A stretch of DNA of 64,000 nt from Lentzea aerocolonigenes (GTDB lineage: Bacteria; Actinomycetota; Actinomycetes; Mycobacteriales; Pseudonocardiaceae), in the NCBI RefSeq assembly GCF_000974445.1, contig NZ_BBOJ01000016.1, forward strand, positions 124,001 to 188,000, in the 5' to 3' direction. The position numbers were made by a program, and so were the translations under genes. Shown here piece by piece: positions 34,361 through 42,823 of this stretch (positions are counted from its first letter, which is position 1; the number at the start of each line of letters is the position of its first letter). The notes under the pieces were generated by a model. That model was not told where the DNA came from, searched no databases, and saw only the letters and a list, made by a program, of their open reading frames with translations.

Positions 34361-35182
34361 GTGGGGAACGTGCGGATTCCATGGGACGTTCCCCAGCCAC
34401 AGCTCTCCGAAGACGTGCATCCTGCGCTCGCTGACGCCGCCCGCGCGGCGTCAGCGGCGTACGGACGCGCCCGATCTCTGCACACGCGCATCGAGCTCCG
34501 CGAAGAAGTGGCGGACGGCGCGGACGGAACACCGACGATGCGCGTTGATCGCATCGTCGAGGACGCGGTGTTGGAGTCGATTCACCGCAACCGCGTGAAC
34601 CTGCTCTCCGAGGAAGCCGGGTTCGTCGACAACGGCTCCTCGATCACCCTCGTCATCGACCCGGTCGACGGGTCCGCGAACGCCGCGTTCGGCGTTCCTC
34701 TCTCGTGCTTCGCCGGCGCGCTCGTTGAGGACGGCACGGCCAAAGAAGCCCTTACGACGTGGTTCGACACGGGCCGTGCGTGGCACGCGCGCGCAGGAGT
34801 CCCGACGTCGTTCCGCACGACCGGACGCACGTCGCTGGACGGCGCGGCCGTGTGTTTGATGCGCCCGAAGACCGGCACGCAGGACGCGTGGCTGCGCATC
34901 GCGAACCGCGCCGACCGCATCCGCGTGCTGTGCACGACCTGCCTGGAGACCATGCTCGTCGCGGAGGGCACCGTCGACGCCTTCATCGATCCGGGCAGCG
35001 ACACGCACCGGATCATGGACCTCGCGACGGCCCTGGTCACCGTGCCCGCCGCGGGTGGGGTGCTCGTCGACCTGCGCGGGCGCCCGTTCACGTTCGAGCC
35101 CGACCTGACCCACCGGTGGTCAGGCGTGGCGGCAGCGACCCCTCAGCTGGCCGAGGAGCTGATCGCGACGGTGCTCGGTTAG
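34361..35182 (+). CDS. Inositol monophosphatase-family protein
   Basis: About 273 residues. The metal-binding motifs are EEAGF and LVIDPVDGSANAAFGVPLSC. The second metal site, normally WDxAA near the C-terminus, reads HRIMDLATALVTVPAAGG, so the family match is real but the active site is divergent. Start uncertain between GTG 34361 and GTG 34370, 12-20 bases after the mdh stop, suggesting co-transcription with mdh. Substrate unknown (inositol phosphate, PAP or FBP-like). Confidence 0.8.
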   Translation: MGNVRIPWDVPQPQLSEDVHPALADAARAASAAYGRARSLHTRIELREEVADGADGTPTMRVDRIVEDAVLESIHRNRVNLLSEEAGFVDNGSSITLVIDPVDGSANAAFGVPLSCFAGALVEDGTAKEALTTWFDTGRAWHARAGVPTSFRTTGRTSLDGAAVCLMRPKTGTQDAWLRIANRADRIRVLCTTCLETMLVAEGTVDAFIDPGSDTHRIMDLATALVTVPAAGGVLVDLRGRPFTFEPDLTHRWSGVAAATPQLAEELIATVLG

Positions 35183-35370
35183 ATCTCGCCCCGCGGCTCG
35201 ACGATGCAGTCGGGTCCGGGGAAGACGAGGCCCTCGTGGCCGTCGTTGAAGCGGACCAGGTACGGCGGCTGGCCGTCGGTCCCGCGCACTTCGAGGATCT
35301 CGCCCAGTCGCTCCTCGAGCCCGACGGAGCGGCTGTGGACGTGGAGCCTGTCACCAACTGTTGCTTGCAT
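35179..35370 (-). CDS. DUF1918 small protein
   Basis: 63 residues matching DUF1918: MQATVGDRLHVHSRSVG, then GEILEVRGTDGQPPYLVRF and DGHEGLVFPGPDC. An SH3-like small actinobacterial protein of unknown role. ATG 35370 has GGAGG about 12 bases upstream. Its stop overlaps the stop of the convergent IMPase-like gene. Confidence 0.88.
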   Translation of the reverse strand: MQATVGDRLHVHSRSVGLEERLGEILEVRGTDGQPPYLVRFNDGHEGLVFPGPDCIVEPRGEI

Positions 35371-35499
35371 GGTGCTGCAACACCTCCGGTGTGCGGCGTG
35401 AGGCATGGCGCAGTGGACGCCGTAAAGCCTAGGCCGACACCGGAGGCGCGCAACAGGGCTCAATTGCCTGTCGGTGTTGTTCGCTACCGTGACGGCGAG

Positions 35500-36840
35500 A
35501 TGGTCACGGTGATCCAGGCGTACCGGCCCCTGCGGTCGCACTGTGGTGGGCAGAGGTACGCGTTCAACTGGGGTTTGGCGCGGATCAAGGCGAACCTGGA
35601 GCAGCGTGCCGCCGAGAAGTCCTACAACATTCCGGACAGCCAGCTCACCCCGTCGGTGTCGTGGTTGGCCTACGGCTTGCGCAAGGACTGGAACCAGGCC
35701 AAGCACGCGGTGGCGCCGTGGTGGGCAGAGAACTCCAAGGAGGCGTACTCGTCCGGTCTTGCCAACCTCGCTACGGCGCTGACGAACTGGCGGGACTGCC
35801 GTGCCGGTACGCGGCACGGGCTCGAGGTCCGTTTCCCGCGGTTCAAGGGCAAACGCAGCGGGTTGTCGTGCCGGTTCACCACCGGCGCGTTCGGCCTGTC
35901 AGACGGTGATCGGCGGCACGTGAAGCTGCCGCGCGTCGGCCTGGTGCGCACGCACGAGTCCACCCGCAAGCTCGCCCGCCACGTCGAGCGTGGCACCGCT
36001 CGGATCCGGTCGGCCACCGTGTCCTACCGAGGAGGGCGCTGGTTCTGCTCGTTCTCCGTGCAGATCACCCGCACCGACCCGGCACCCGCACAACCGGGCT
36101 CGGCGGTCGGCGTAGACCTCGGCGTGACGTCGCTCGCGGTGCTGTCGACTGGCGACATCGTGCCGAACCCAAGGCATCTTGCAGTCGTGTTGCGCGAGTT
36201 GCGTCGCCTGCAACGCCAGGCTGCCCGCCGGACCGGCCCGGACAAACGCACTGGCCAGATCCCGTCAAACCGGTGGCGCAGAACCCAAGCCCGCATCACG
36301 CGGCTGCACGCGAGGGTTGCGAACGCTCGCCGGGACGGGCTGCACAAGCTCACTACTCGCCTCGTCCGCAGCTTCGGCACGATCGTGCTGGAAGAACTCA
36401 ACGTGTCCGGCATGCTGCGCAACCGCCGCCTGGCCCGCCACATCGCCTGCGTCGGCATGGGCGAAGTGCGGCGGCAGGTCAGCTACAAGACCGCCTGGGG
36501 CGGTGCCCGCCTGGTCGTCGCCGACCGCTGGTATCCGTCCTCGAAGACCTGCTCGGACTGCGGCGCGGTGAAAGCCAAACTGCCGCTGCGCGTCCGGATG
36601 TACCGCTGCGACGAGTGTGGACTCGTGCTCGATCGCGACCTCAACGCAGCCCGCTGTCTCGCCGGACTCGTCGGCAGGACAGCAGAGGGCACGTCCACGG
36701 CGAGTTGCGCCGGGACGGTAAACACGCCCGATGGAAACCCACGTCAGACCCACACCGTGTGGGCAACGGGTACCGCCACGGGAAGACCCGCATCACCCGG
36801 TGTGGGCCAACGTCGCCGCCGCAAGGCGACGGCTGTCTGA
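35500..36840 (+). CDS. tnpB: TnpB RNA-guided nuclease-type protein (probably with an N-terminal deletion)
   Basis: 446 residues from ATG 35500. RuvC catalytic residues are all present: D in AVGVDLGVTSLAVLS, E in TIVLEELNVSGM, D in LVLDRDLNAARCLA. The zinc ribbon is CSDCG...CDEC. The N-terminus reads VIQAYRPLRSHCGGQRYAFN; homologues have about a dozen more residues (FALDPTPxQExA) between AYR and LRSHC, so an in-frame deletion is likely in the region contacting DNA/RNA. TnpB proteins cut DNA guided by an omega RNA made from the element's right end. Confidence 0.88.
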   Translation: MVTVIQAYRPLRSHCGGQRYAFNWGLARIKANLEQRAAEKSYNIPDSQLTPSVSWLAYGLRKDWNQAKHAVAPWWAENSKEAYSSGLANLATALTNWRDCRAGTRHGLEVRFPRFKGKRSGLSCRFTTGAFGLSDGDRRHVKLPRVGLVRTHESTRKLARHVERGTARIRSATVSYRGGRWFCSFSVQITRTDPAPAQPGSAVGVDLGVTSLAVLSTGDIVPNPRHLAVVLRELRRLQRQAARRTGPDKRTGQIPSNRWRRTQARITRLHARVANARRDGLHKLTTRLVRSFGTIVLEELNVSGMLRNRRLARHIACVGMGEVRRQVSYKTAWGGARLVVADRWYPSSKTCSDCGAVKAKLPLRVRMYRCDECGLVLDRDLNAARCLAGLVGRTAEGTSTASCAGTVNTPDGNPRQTHTVWATGTATGRPASPGVGQRRRRKATAV

Positions 36841-36874
36841 AGGCCGTGAAACTCGTTTCAAGGCACTTCAGACA
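36749..36874 (+). ncRNA. Possible omega RNA scaffold/right-end structure of the TnpB element
   Basis: Three stems in a row: CCCACAC/GTGTGGG (36749-36763), GTCGCC/GGCGAC (36812-36830) and a large dyad TGTCTGAAG...CTTCAGACA (36834-36874) with inner TGAAAC-TC-GTTTCA. TnpB omega RNAs overlap the tnpB 3' end and end at the element boundary with such hairpins. Boundaries and transcription are inferred. Confidence 0.4.
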
Positions 36875-36887
36875 ACGGCTCAAGTGC

Positions 36888-37235
36888 TCATCCGCCGCAG
36901 GCGGTGGAGACCTTCTCGACGAGCGCGGCCTTCTGGGTCACCCAGTCCGCCGCGGAGTTGACGTTCTGCATCCCCTTCGCCGCTTCGTCGAGCGCCTTCT
37001 TCACCTGCTCGTCAGGCGAGGAAGATGCGAGCTTCTCCAGCTCGGTGGCCTTGGCCTTGGTCTCCTCCAGCGCCTTCTGCGGGTCGGTCGAGCTCGGTGA
37101 GAAGCCCAGCAGCTGGATCGCGTCGGCGCACAGCTTCACCTTGTCCGCAGTTTGGCTGACTCCCTGGATCGTGTCGCAGGCCGTCAGGCCACCCAACGCG
37201 ATGACGGCTGCTGCCAGCGTTCCAACTACGCGCAT
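36888..37235 (-). CDS. Small lipoprotein
   Basis: 115 residues from ATG 37235 (GGGAG five bases upstream). Signal peptide MRVVGTLAAAVIALGG with lipobox LTAC; the mature part is helical, with a repeated Lys/Glu/Ala pattern (EETKAKATELEKLASSS, KKALDEAAKGM) and two other cysteines. Anchored outside the membrane. Function unknown. The TnpB element ends within about 15-50 bases of its stop codon. Confidence 0.8.
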   Translation of the reverse strand: MRVVGTLAAAVIALGGLTACDTIQGVSQTADKVKLCADAIQLLGFSPSSTDPQKALEETKAKATELEKLASSSPDEQVKKALDEAAKGMQNVNSAADWVTQKAALVEKVSTACGG

Positions 37236-37281
37236 TCGCTCTCCCTCGTGCCCGAACTGTCCGGTTCTACTACTCATGACT

Positions 37282-38253
37282 CTACCGACTGGTGTTCTGT
37301 TGAACCTGGCGTTGGTAGAGCTTGCGGATGACGTCGTCGATTTCCGGCTCCACGACGGCGAGGTCGTGGACCTCCACCTGCCGCACCACCTGGGTGATCA
37401 ACTGAGCCGCCGTCGTCTCCGCTCTCCTGAACGTGAGGTGGTGCCGCAGCCCTCCCGCCTCGCTGCGCACCGCCGTCACTCCTGGGACGTCCGGTGCTGG
37501 TCCGGGTTCCCTGAGGTCGATGACCAGCTCGCGTTCGGGCGTGACCTCGGCGCGCAGCTCCGCGAGCGGTCCGTCGGCGAGCACCCGGCCGTGGTCGATC
37601 ACCATCAGCCGCGGGCAGAGGCGTTCGATGTCGTCCAGGTCGTGCGTGGTGAGCAGGAGCGTCGTGCCGCGGCGGGTGTTGATGTCCGCGAGGAACTCCC
37701 TGAGTCGTTCCTTGGACTCGAGGTCCAGGCCGATCGTCGGTTCGTCGAGCACGAGCAACTCCGGCGCGTGCAGGAGAGCGGCGGTGATCTCGCCGCGCAT
37801 CCGTTGCCCCAGCGAGAGCTGCCGCACCGGGGTGATCAGCAGCTCCTGCAGGCCGAGGAGCTCGACGCACTCGTCGAGCCGCGTGCGGTAGTCGGCCGCG
37901 CTCACCCGGTAGATCGACCTGAGCAGGTCGAAGCTGTCGCCCAGCGGGAGGTCCCACCAGAGCTGGCTGCGCTGGCCGAACACCACGCCGATGCGTTTGG
38001 CGAGATCGCGTCGTTGCTTCGACGGATCCACGCCGCTCACCCGGAGGTGGCCGCTGGTGGGCACCAGGATCCCGGTCAGCATCTTGATCGTCGTGGACTT
38101 GCCGGCGCCGTTCGGCCCGACGTACCCGACGGCCTCCCCGGCCTGCACGTCGAACGAGACGTCGTCGACCGCCGTGACGGTCTTGTAGTTGCGCCGCAGG
38201 CCTTTCGACGTGGCGACCTTGAACTCCCTGCGGAGCTCCCTGACCTCGATCAT
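37282..38253 (-). CDS. ABC transporter ATP-binding protein
   Basis: 323 residues. Walker A GYVGPNGAGKSTTIKMLTG, Q loop VFGQRSQLWWDLP, signature LSLGQRMRGE, Walker B LLVLDEPTIGLD, switch His LLLTTHDLDD. The QRSQLWWDLP segment and long C-terminal extension are typical of exporters paired with two DUF990/ABC-2-type permeases (COG4586). ATG 38253 overlaps the upstream permease stop (ATGA). Substrate unknown. Confidence 0.93.
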   Translation of the reverse strand: MIEVRELRREFKVATSKGLRRNYKTVTAVDDVSFDVQAGEAVGYVGPNGAGKSTTIKMLTGILVPTSGHLRVSGVDPSKQRRDLAKRIGVVFGQRSQLWWDLPLGDSFDLLRSIYRVSAADYRTRLDECVELLGLQELLITPVRQLSLGQRMRGEITAALLHAPELLVLDEPTIGLDLESKERLREFLADINTRRGTTLLLTTHDLDDIERLCPRLMVIDHGRVLADGPLAELRAEVTPERELVIDLREPGPAPDVPGVTAVRSEAGGLRHHLTFRRAETTAAQLITQVVRQVEVHDLAVVEPEIDDVIRKLYQRQVQQNTSR

Positions 38254-39047
38254 GATCCCGTTCCCCGGTAGTGCCTGACCGCGAACCGCCACACGAGCCC
38301 GGCGACGACCGCCGCCAGCGCCGCGACGAGCGGTGATGTCCAGCCGACCCAGCCCGGCAGGCCGAGCGGGTCCTGCTTCCCGAGCAGCGCGAGGCTCGGG
38401 TAGTACGCCACGAACGCACCCGGCACGACGAACGCCATCACCCAGCGCAGCGGCCGCGAGTAGACGTTGATCGGGTACGACGTGAAGGAGTTGCTGCCGT
38501 ACGTGACGGCGTTGGCGAACTCGCGTCCCTCGACGATCCAGAAGCAGATCGAGCAGGCGACCACCCAGACCGAGCTGTAGATGACCGTGCCCGCCAGGGG
38601 AGTCGCGATCGTCAGCAGGACCTTCGCCGGTGTCCAGTCGATCGGGACGTGCGTGAGCGCGTAGATCATGACGCCGAGCGCGCTCGTGATGCGCCCGATC
38701 CGGCGCAACCTGATGTCGGAGCACATGATCTGCGGCAACGTGCCGAGCGGCCGCATCAGCAGCACGTCGAAGCTGCCGGTGCGGATGTAGGTCGGCAGGT
38801 TGTCGAGCTGCCCGGCGAAGAGGTCCGCGACCCCGAACGCCGCGCCCGCGAACGCGTACATCAGCAGCACTTCGTCCCTGGTGAAGCCGCCGAGCGCGTT
38901 GACCTGGCTGAACAGCACCAGAATCACGATCAGCTCGTAGCACTGAGCCAGCACCTGCGACACGAAGTCGACTGCGAACGAGGCGCGGTAAGCGAGTTGG
39001 CTCCTGAGCTTCGCGCCGATGAGCTTGGGGTAGATGAACTCAGCCAC
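38250..39047 (-). CDS. ABC-2-type permease (COG3694-like)
   Basis: 265 residues, six predicted membrane helices, with the family segments GAKLRSQLAYRASFAVDF, RTGSFDVLLMRPLGTL and a C-terminal FVVPGAFVAYYPS. Forms the membrane channel with the other permease and the ATPase. Its start overlaps the first permease by eight bases. Confidence 0.9.
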   Translation of the reverse strand: MAEFIYPKLIGAKLRSQLAYRASFAVDFVSQVLAQCYELIVILVLFSQVNALGGFTRDEVLLMYAFAGAAFGVADLFAGQLDNLPTYIRTGSFDVLLMRPLGTLPQIMCSDIRLRRIGRITSALGVMIYALTHVPIDWTPAKVLLTIATPLAGTVIYSSVWVVACSICFWIVEGREFANAVTYGSNSFTSYPINVYSRPLRWVMAFVVPGAFVAYYPSLALLGKQDPLGLPGWVGWTSPLVAALAAVVAGLVWRFAVRHYRGTGS

Positions 39048-39825
39048 CCTGGACCACCACCTTGCGCACGGCGCGTTGCAGCGCGACGTGCCCGATCCCG
39101 AGGATCACCGCGGCCCAGAACACTTGGTACAGCAGGAGTTTCGCGACGCTGCCGTGGCCGAGGAACACGTCGATCGGCGCCTGGAGCAACGCCGGGAACG
39201 GCGAGGCCCACAACGCGTCGCGCGCCCACTCGGGGAAGAACGCGATGGGCACGGTCAACCCGCACAGCAGGCCGGAGGAGACGTTCCAGAACCCGTACAG
39301 CCCGCGGTTGTCGAGCAGCCAGAACGCGCTGAGCTCCACCAGGAACCGCACCCCGAAGCTGATCACCAGCGCGATCGTGGCGCTGAGCAGGAACAGCGGC
39401 CACCGCGCCGGGTTCTCGGGGAACTGGAAGGGGAACAGCAGCATGCCGAACGCCATCGGCGGCGCGAGCCTCGTCAGGAACGCGAACCCGCCGCGCCCGA
39501 CGTCCTGGGCGAGCAGCGCGCCCTGCAGGTGCCATGGCCGATAAAGGTCTACTACTACGTCACCGGATCGCACGCGCTCGGCGAGCTCGTTGTTGCCCCA
39601 CAGGAGGACGAACCCGAGCAGCCCCTGCCCGATCCAGACGTAGGTGTTGATGGCAGCGATGTCGTAGTCCGCGATCGCGCCGCCCGCCGCCTTGAGCGCG
39701 GCGGCGATGATGGCGAGTCGCAGCAGGCCGAAGACCACGTTGGTGGTCATTCCGGCCAGCATCGCTTGTCGGTAGGTCGAGTACCTTCGAAAGCCGGCAA
39801 TGATCAAATCGGCGTGGACACGCAC
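39040..39825 (-). CDS. ABC-2-type permease (COG4587-like)
   Basis: 261 residues, about six helices; YSTYRQAMLAGMTTNVVFG, VRSGDVVVDLYRPWHLQG and PIAFFPEWARDALWASPFPALLQAP are recognisable family blocks. First gene of a three-gene exporter operon, all overlapping. The RSGDVVxDLYRP and RTGSFDVLLMRP segments of the two permeases correspond, indicating paralogy. Confidence 0.9.
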   Translation of the reverse strand: MRVHADLIIAGFRRYSTYRQAMLAGMTTNVVFGLLRLAIIAAALKAAGGAIADYDIAAINTYVWIGQGLLGFVLLWGNNELAERVRSGDVVVDLYRPWHLQGALLAQDVGRGGFAFLTRLAPPMAFGMLLFPFQFPENPARWPLFLLSATIALVISFGVRFLVELSAFWLLDNRGLYGFWNVSSGLLCGLTVPIAFFPEWARDALWASPFPALLQAPIDVFLGHGSVAKLLLYQVFWAAVILGIGHVALQRAVRKVVVQGG

Positions 39826-39862
39826 GTCGTTCTACGTTAGTGACCGTCGCAAGTGGATTTGT

Positions 39863-40363
39863 TCAGTTGACCGACACCTTGGACTCGCGGTCAGGACCGG
39901 GGAGCTGCCAGGTGTGCGGCACCGGACGCTCGCCGGGGTAGGTGGCGGTGCTCCCGAAGCCACTGGGGCAGTAGCCGAGTCCGGGGACGGGCTCCCAGTT
40001 GCCGCCGGCGGAGAAGTGCGTCGCGCTGACCCAGCCCCAGTACCCGTTGTCTCCCAGGGTGTAGGCGAACCAGTCGTTCTTGACGGGCCCGTACTCCAGC
40101 TTGATCCCGAACCTCATCTGGCAGACGAACCAGCTGTTGCCCGCGTTGAGCACACCTTCGACGTTGCCGATCGGGGTCAGCTTGCCCGGCCCGTACATCG
40201 CCCACAGGTGGTTGCCGCGCCAGATCTGACAGGTGTAGGTGGTCGAGTAGCCGGCGTGGGCGCCCGACTGCCAGCACCCGGCGGCTGCCTGAGCCGCCGG
40301 GGCACTGACGAGCAACGAACCCACGACGGCGATACCCGCGGTGAGCGCGCGAAGCTTCTTCAT
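39863..40363 (-). CDS. Secreted protein with SH3-like domain
   Basis: 166 residues: Sec signal peptide (MKKLRALTAGIAVVGSLLV..APAAQA) then a Cys-containing domain rich in Trp/Tyr/Gly (SGGNWEPVPGLGYC-like). The TPIGNVEGVLNAGNSWFVCQ and GYWGWVSATHFS segments resemble bacterial SH3 domains of secreted proteins. Function unknown. Its ribosome site lies in a hairpin (40364-40393). Confidence 0.75.
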   Translation of the reverse strand: MKKLRALTAGIAVVGSLLVSAPAAQAAAGCWQSGAHAGYSTTYTCQIWRGNHLWAMYGPGKLTPIGNVEGVLNAGNSWFVCQMRFGIKLEYGPVKNDWFAYTLGDNGYWGWVSATHFSAGGNWEPVPGLGYCPSGFGSTATYPGERPVPHTWQLPGPDRESKVSVN

Positions 40364-40393
40364 GATCCCCCCAGGACGTTCGTCGAGGGGATC
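40364..40393 (-). promoter_or_regulatory. Hairpin covering the ribosome site of the secreted protein gene
   Basis: GATCCCC (40364-40370) pairs with GGGGATC (40387-40393) around a 16-base loop holding ACG/CGT. On the minus strand the GGGGGG ribosome site and the base before ATG fall in the stem, so the structure could end kinase transcription or mask translation of the next gene. Confidence 0.4.
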
Positions 40394-40397
40394 CTAG

Positions 40398-41771
40398 TCA
40401 GCTGCCGAACGCGCTGGTGACCGTCTCTCCCACGCCTTCTTCTGCCGCGAAGCACAGGTAGTAGTTGCGAGTGCCTTCCTTGAACCCGACCGCTGTGATC
40501 GCCCAGCCCGTGGTGTCGACACCAGGCTTGGTGTTGGCCTTCATGACCTCGGGCGTGCAGGTCTTCGCCAACTCGGGAGACTTCGCCAGGTCGTCGGGGT
40601 CAGCGTTGGGGATGTCACCGGAGAGCCAGCCACCGGCGAAGGCCTCCCAGAAGTGCTCCTCGGAGCAACTCGCCCGGCGCCGAGCCGTGGCCGGCTGCCC
40701 ACCCGAGTGGTTGATTCCGGCGTAGCAGGTCGACTTGTCGATGCAGAACCCGCTGTCGCACTTCTTGAGGAACGGCGGCACGTCCTCCGCACCACCCTGC
40801 TGCGTCGTGGCGGGCCCAGGGCCCTGAGCGGTTGCCTGTTCCTTGGTGAGGAAGTTCCACGTGAGCACACCCGCGACGATCACGACGACAAGTCCCGCCG
40901 CGGCCGCGACCAGCGGCCACGTCCTGCGCTTGGGCGGCGGCGTCACCGGCACCGTGGGCTGCCGCATCGGATCGCGCAGCTCGTCGCGCAACTGCGCGGC
41001 ACTCGGCGTGCGCAGGTTCGCGTCCGGGTGCAGTGCCCTCGCCAGCGTCTCGTGCAGGGCCGGCGGCACCCCGTTCACCGCGGGCACGGGCCGGCGCAGG
41101 ATCTCGCCGAGCTGGTCGAACGAGGTGATCGGCCACGGCACCGGGCGCGGCGGCTTGCCCGCGAGCAACGTGTAGAGCGTCGCGGCGAGCGAGTAGACGT
41201 CGGCCTGTGGCGTGGGTTCGGCCATCGCGAACGCTTCCGGCGGCGCGTAGCTCGGGCTCAGGGCGTCACGCGTGACCGTGCTGCCGCCCTGCGCGTCCAG
41301 CAGCGCCGCGAGCCCGAAGTCGGCGAGCTTCGGCGTGCCGTAGCGGTCGACGAGGATGTTGCCCGGCTTGATGTCCCGGTGCAGCACGCCTTCCTGGTGC
41401 GCCGCGGCCAGAGCGTCCGCGAGCTTGACCCCGAGGTCGCGCACCTGCTCGGGGTGCAACGGCCCGCGCGCGTCCAGCTGGTCGGCGAGCGAACCGCCGG
41501 TGCACAGCTCCATGACCATGTACGGCGTGCCCTGCGTGGTGATGTTCGCGTCGTGCACCCCGACGACGTGCGGATGCCCCGACAACTTGGCGGCGGCGTG
41601 CGCCTCGCGGAGGAACCTCCTCCGGTCGCGCTCGTCGGCCAGGACGCGGTTGTCGATCTTGACCGCGACGTCGCGGCCGAGCTGTGCCTGGTGGGCGCGG
41701 TAGACGGTGGCGAATCCACCTGCGCCCAACGGTCTCAGGTCGGTCAGGCCGGGGATGTGGGGTGCGGTCAC
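40398..41771 (-). CDS. Transmembrane Ser/Thr protein kinase
   Basis: 457 residues from GTG 41771. Kinase domain (about 1-265): PLGAGGFATVYRAHQ, VAVKID, LHRDIKPGNILVD, LADFGLAALLD, APPEAF. A single helix follows (WPLVAAAAGLVVVIVAGVLTW), then an extracellular domain with six cysteines (KKCDSGFCIDKSTC, ASCSEEHF, KTCTPEV, YYLCFA), probably disulphide-bonded. Pkn-type receptor kinase; ligand unknown. An in-frame TTG further upstream (41801) is a less likely start. A possible terminator lies after it. Confidence 0.92.
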   Translation of the reverse strand: MTAPHIPGLTDLRPLGAGGFATVYRAHQAQLGRDVAVKIDNRVLADERDRRRFLREAHAAAKLSGHPHVVGVHDANITTQGTPYMVMELCTGGSLADQLDARGPLHPEQVRDLGVKLADALAAAHQEGVLHRDIKPGNILVDRYGTPKLADFGLAALLDAQGGSTVTRDALSPSYAPPEAFAMAEPTPQADVYSLAATLYTLLAGKPPRPVPWPITSFDQLGEILRRPVPAVNGVPPALHETLARALHPDANLRTPSAAQLRDELRDPMRQPTVPVTPPPKRRTWPLVAAAAGLVVVIVAGVLTWNFLTKEQATAQGPGPATTQQGGAEDVPPFLKKCDSGFCIDKSTCYAGINHSGGQPATARRRASCSEEHFWEAFAGGWLSGDIPNADPDDLAKSPELAKTCTPEVMKANTKPGVDTTGWAITAVGFKEGTRNYYLCFAAEEGVGETVTSAFGS

Positions 41772-41808
41772 GCGCGGGAGCTTAGTTCCGCACCCCGACA
41801 ATCCGGGC

Positions 41809-42735
41809 TCAGACCGTGCAGTTCAACGAACCGCTGCGCAGTGCGTGGCTGTTCGTGTTGTCGTCGTCCGACCACAACACGACCTTCTTGCCGTTGACGC
41901 AGTTCGGCGAAAAGGCGAAACCTTCGAGGTTCACGTTCGGCAGCGTCGACGGCCGGTTGTACGTCGCCGTGACCCTGAACGCCCCGCTGCTGATGGCGAG
42001 CGTCGTGGTGCGCCCGCTGCAGTTGTTGTCGCAGAGGGCCCACAGCCTGCTGCCGTCGAACTCCAGGTCCATCACCTGCGCGTGGCCGCTGTCGAACGTG
42101 CTCAGCAGCACGGCTTCCGTGCCCTGCAGGGCGTACACGTAGACCTCGCCGGTGGCCTCCAGTCCGACGAAGAACAGCCCGCTGCCGTGGCCGGGGTAGG
42201 CGGCGGGGTCGTACGTGCTGCCGCCGTCGACCTTGAAGCCGTTCCGGGTGAGGTACGAGTCCGGCACCCAGGAGATGGCCTCGGGCCCGTCGTTGGGATC
42301 GACGTCCGGCATGCCGCCGAGCTCCCACTCGGCGACCGCGTTGCTGCCGGTGCCGTACTTGAGGATCATCGGCGTGCTCACGTCACCGTCGTCGTTGTCG
42401 CGCTCGACCGCGACGAAGAGCCCGTCCGGCGTGCTCACGACCCCTTCGGCATCGGGGTCGCCCTGCCCGTTCGCGAAGGTGAGCGACCTCTTCTGGTCGA
42501 TCTTCCACGTGCTGCCGCTCGGCACGAGCCGGTAGAGCGTGGACGGGCTGTTCTTCACCGCCCACACGACGTTCGCGTTCTCGAACGAGAGCCCGCTGAG
42601 GTTCTTGCCGAAGACACCGGACCCGTCCGCGTACTTCGTGGCGGAGTCACCCGGCCACGTCGTGGCGGCCTGCGCGGGACTGGTCACCAGACCCAGCGCG
42701 AGGACCGTGAAAACGCTGATCGCCTTGATGCGCAA
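41809..42735 (-). CDS. Secreted beta-propeller-like protein
   Basis: About 308 residues from TTG 42735 (AAGGGGCGG upstream); longer starts exist. Signal peptide RIKAISVFTVLALGLVTSPAQA. The mature part has blade-like repeats (SGLSFENANVVWAVKNSPS, AEGVVSTPDGLFVAVERDND, VMDLEFDGSRLWALCDNNC, LEGFAFSPNC) as in SdiA-regulated/esterase-like phytase propellers. Extracellular; activity unknown. Confidence 0.75.
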   Translation of the reverse strand: MRIKAISVFTVLALGLVTSPAQAATTWPGDSATKYADGSGVFGKNLSGLSFENANVVWAVKNSPSTLYRLVPSGSTWKIDQKRSLTFANGQGDPDAEGVVSTPDGLFVAVERDNDDGDVSTPMILKYGTGSNAVAEWELGGMPDVDPNDGPEAISWVPDSYLTRNGFKVDGGSTYDPAAYPGHGSGLFFVGLEATGEVYVYALQGTEAVLLSTFDSGHAQVMDLEFDGSRLWALCDNNCSGRTTTLAISSGAFRVTATYNRPSTLPNVNLEGFAFSPNCVNGKKVVLWSDDDNTNSHALRSGSLNCTV

Positions 42736-42823
42736 CGCAACCGCCCCTTCTCTCACGAGGCACGGTGGCACCTCGTTCGGGCTGGCGGCGTGCGTCCAGT
42801 GGACCAGACGGTGAACTTCCGGG

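Larger units (their letters stand above)
35400..36880 (+). mobile_element. Stand-alone TnpB element (IS200/IS605-related, no TnpA)
   Basis: A tnpB gene without a tnpA. Left sequence just upstream of tnpB holds a potential hairpin (CCGACA near 35432 and TGTCGG near 35470). On the right, the tnpB 3' end runs into a cluster of stems ending with a large dyad at 36834-36874. The exact ends are not certain; they lie between the DUF1918 start and base 36887. Confidence 0.65.
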
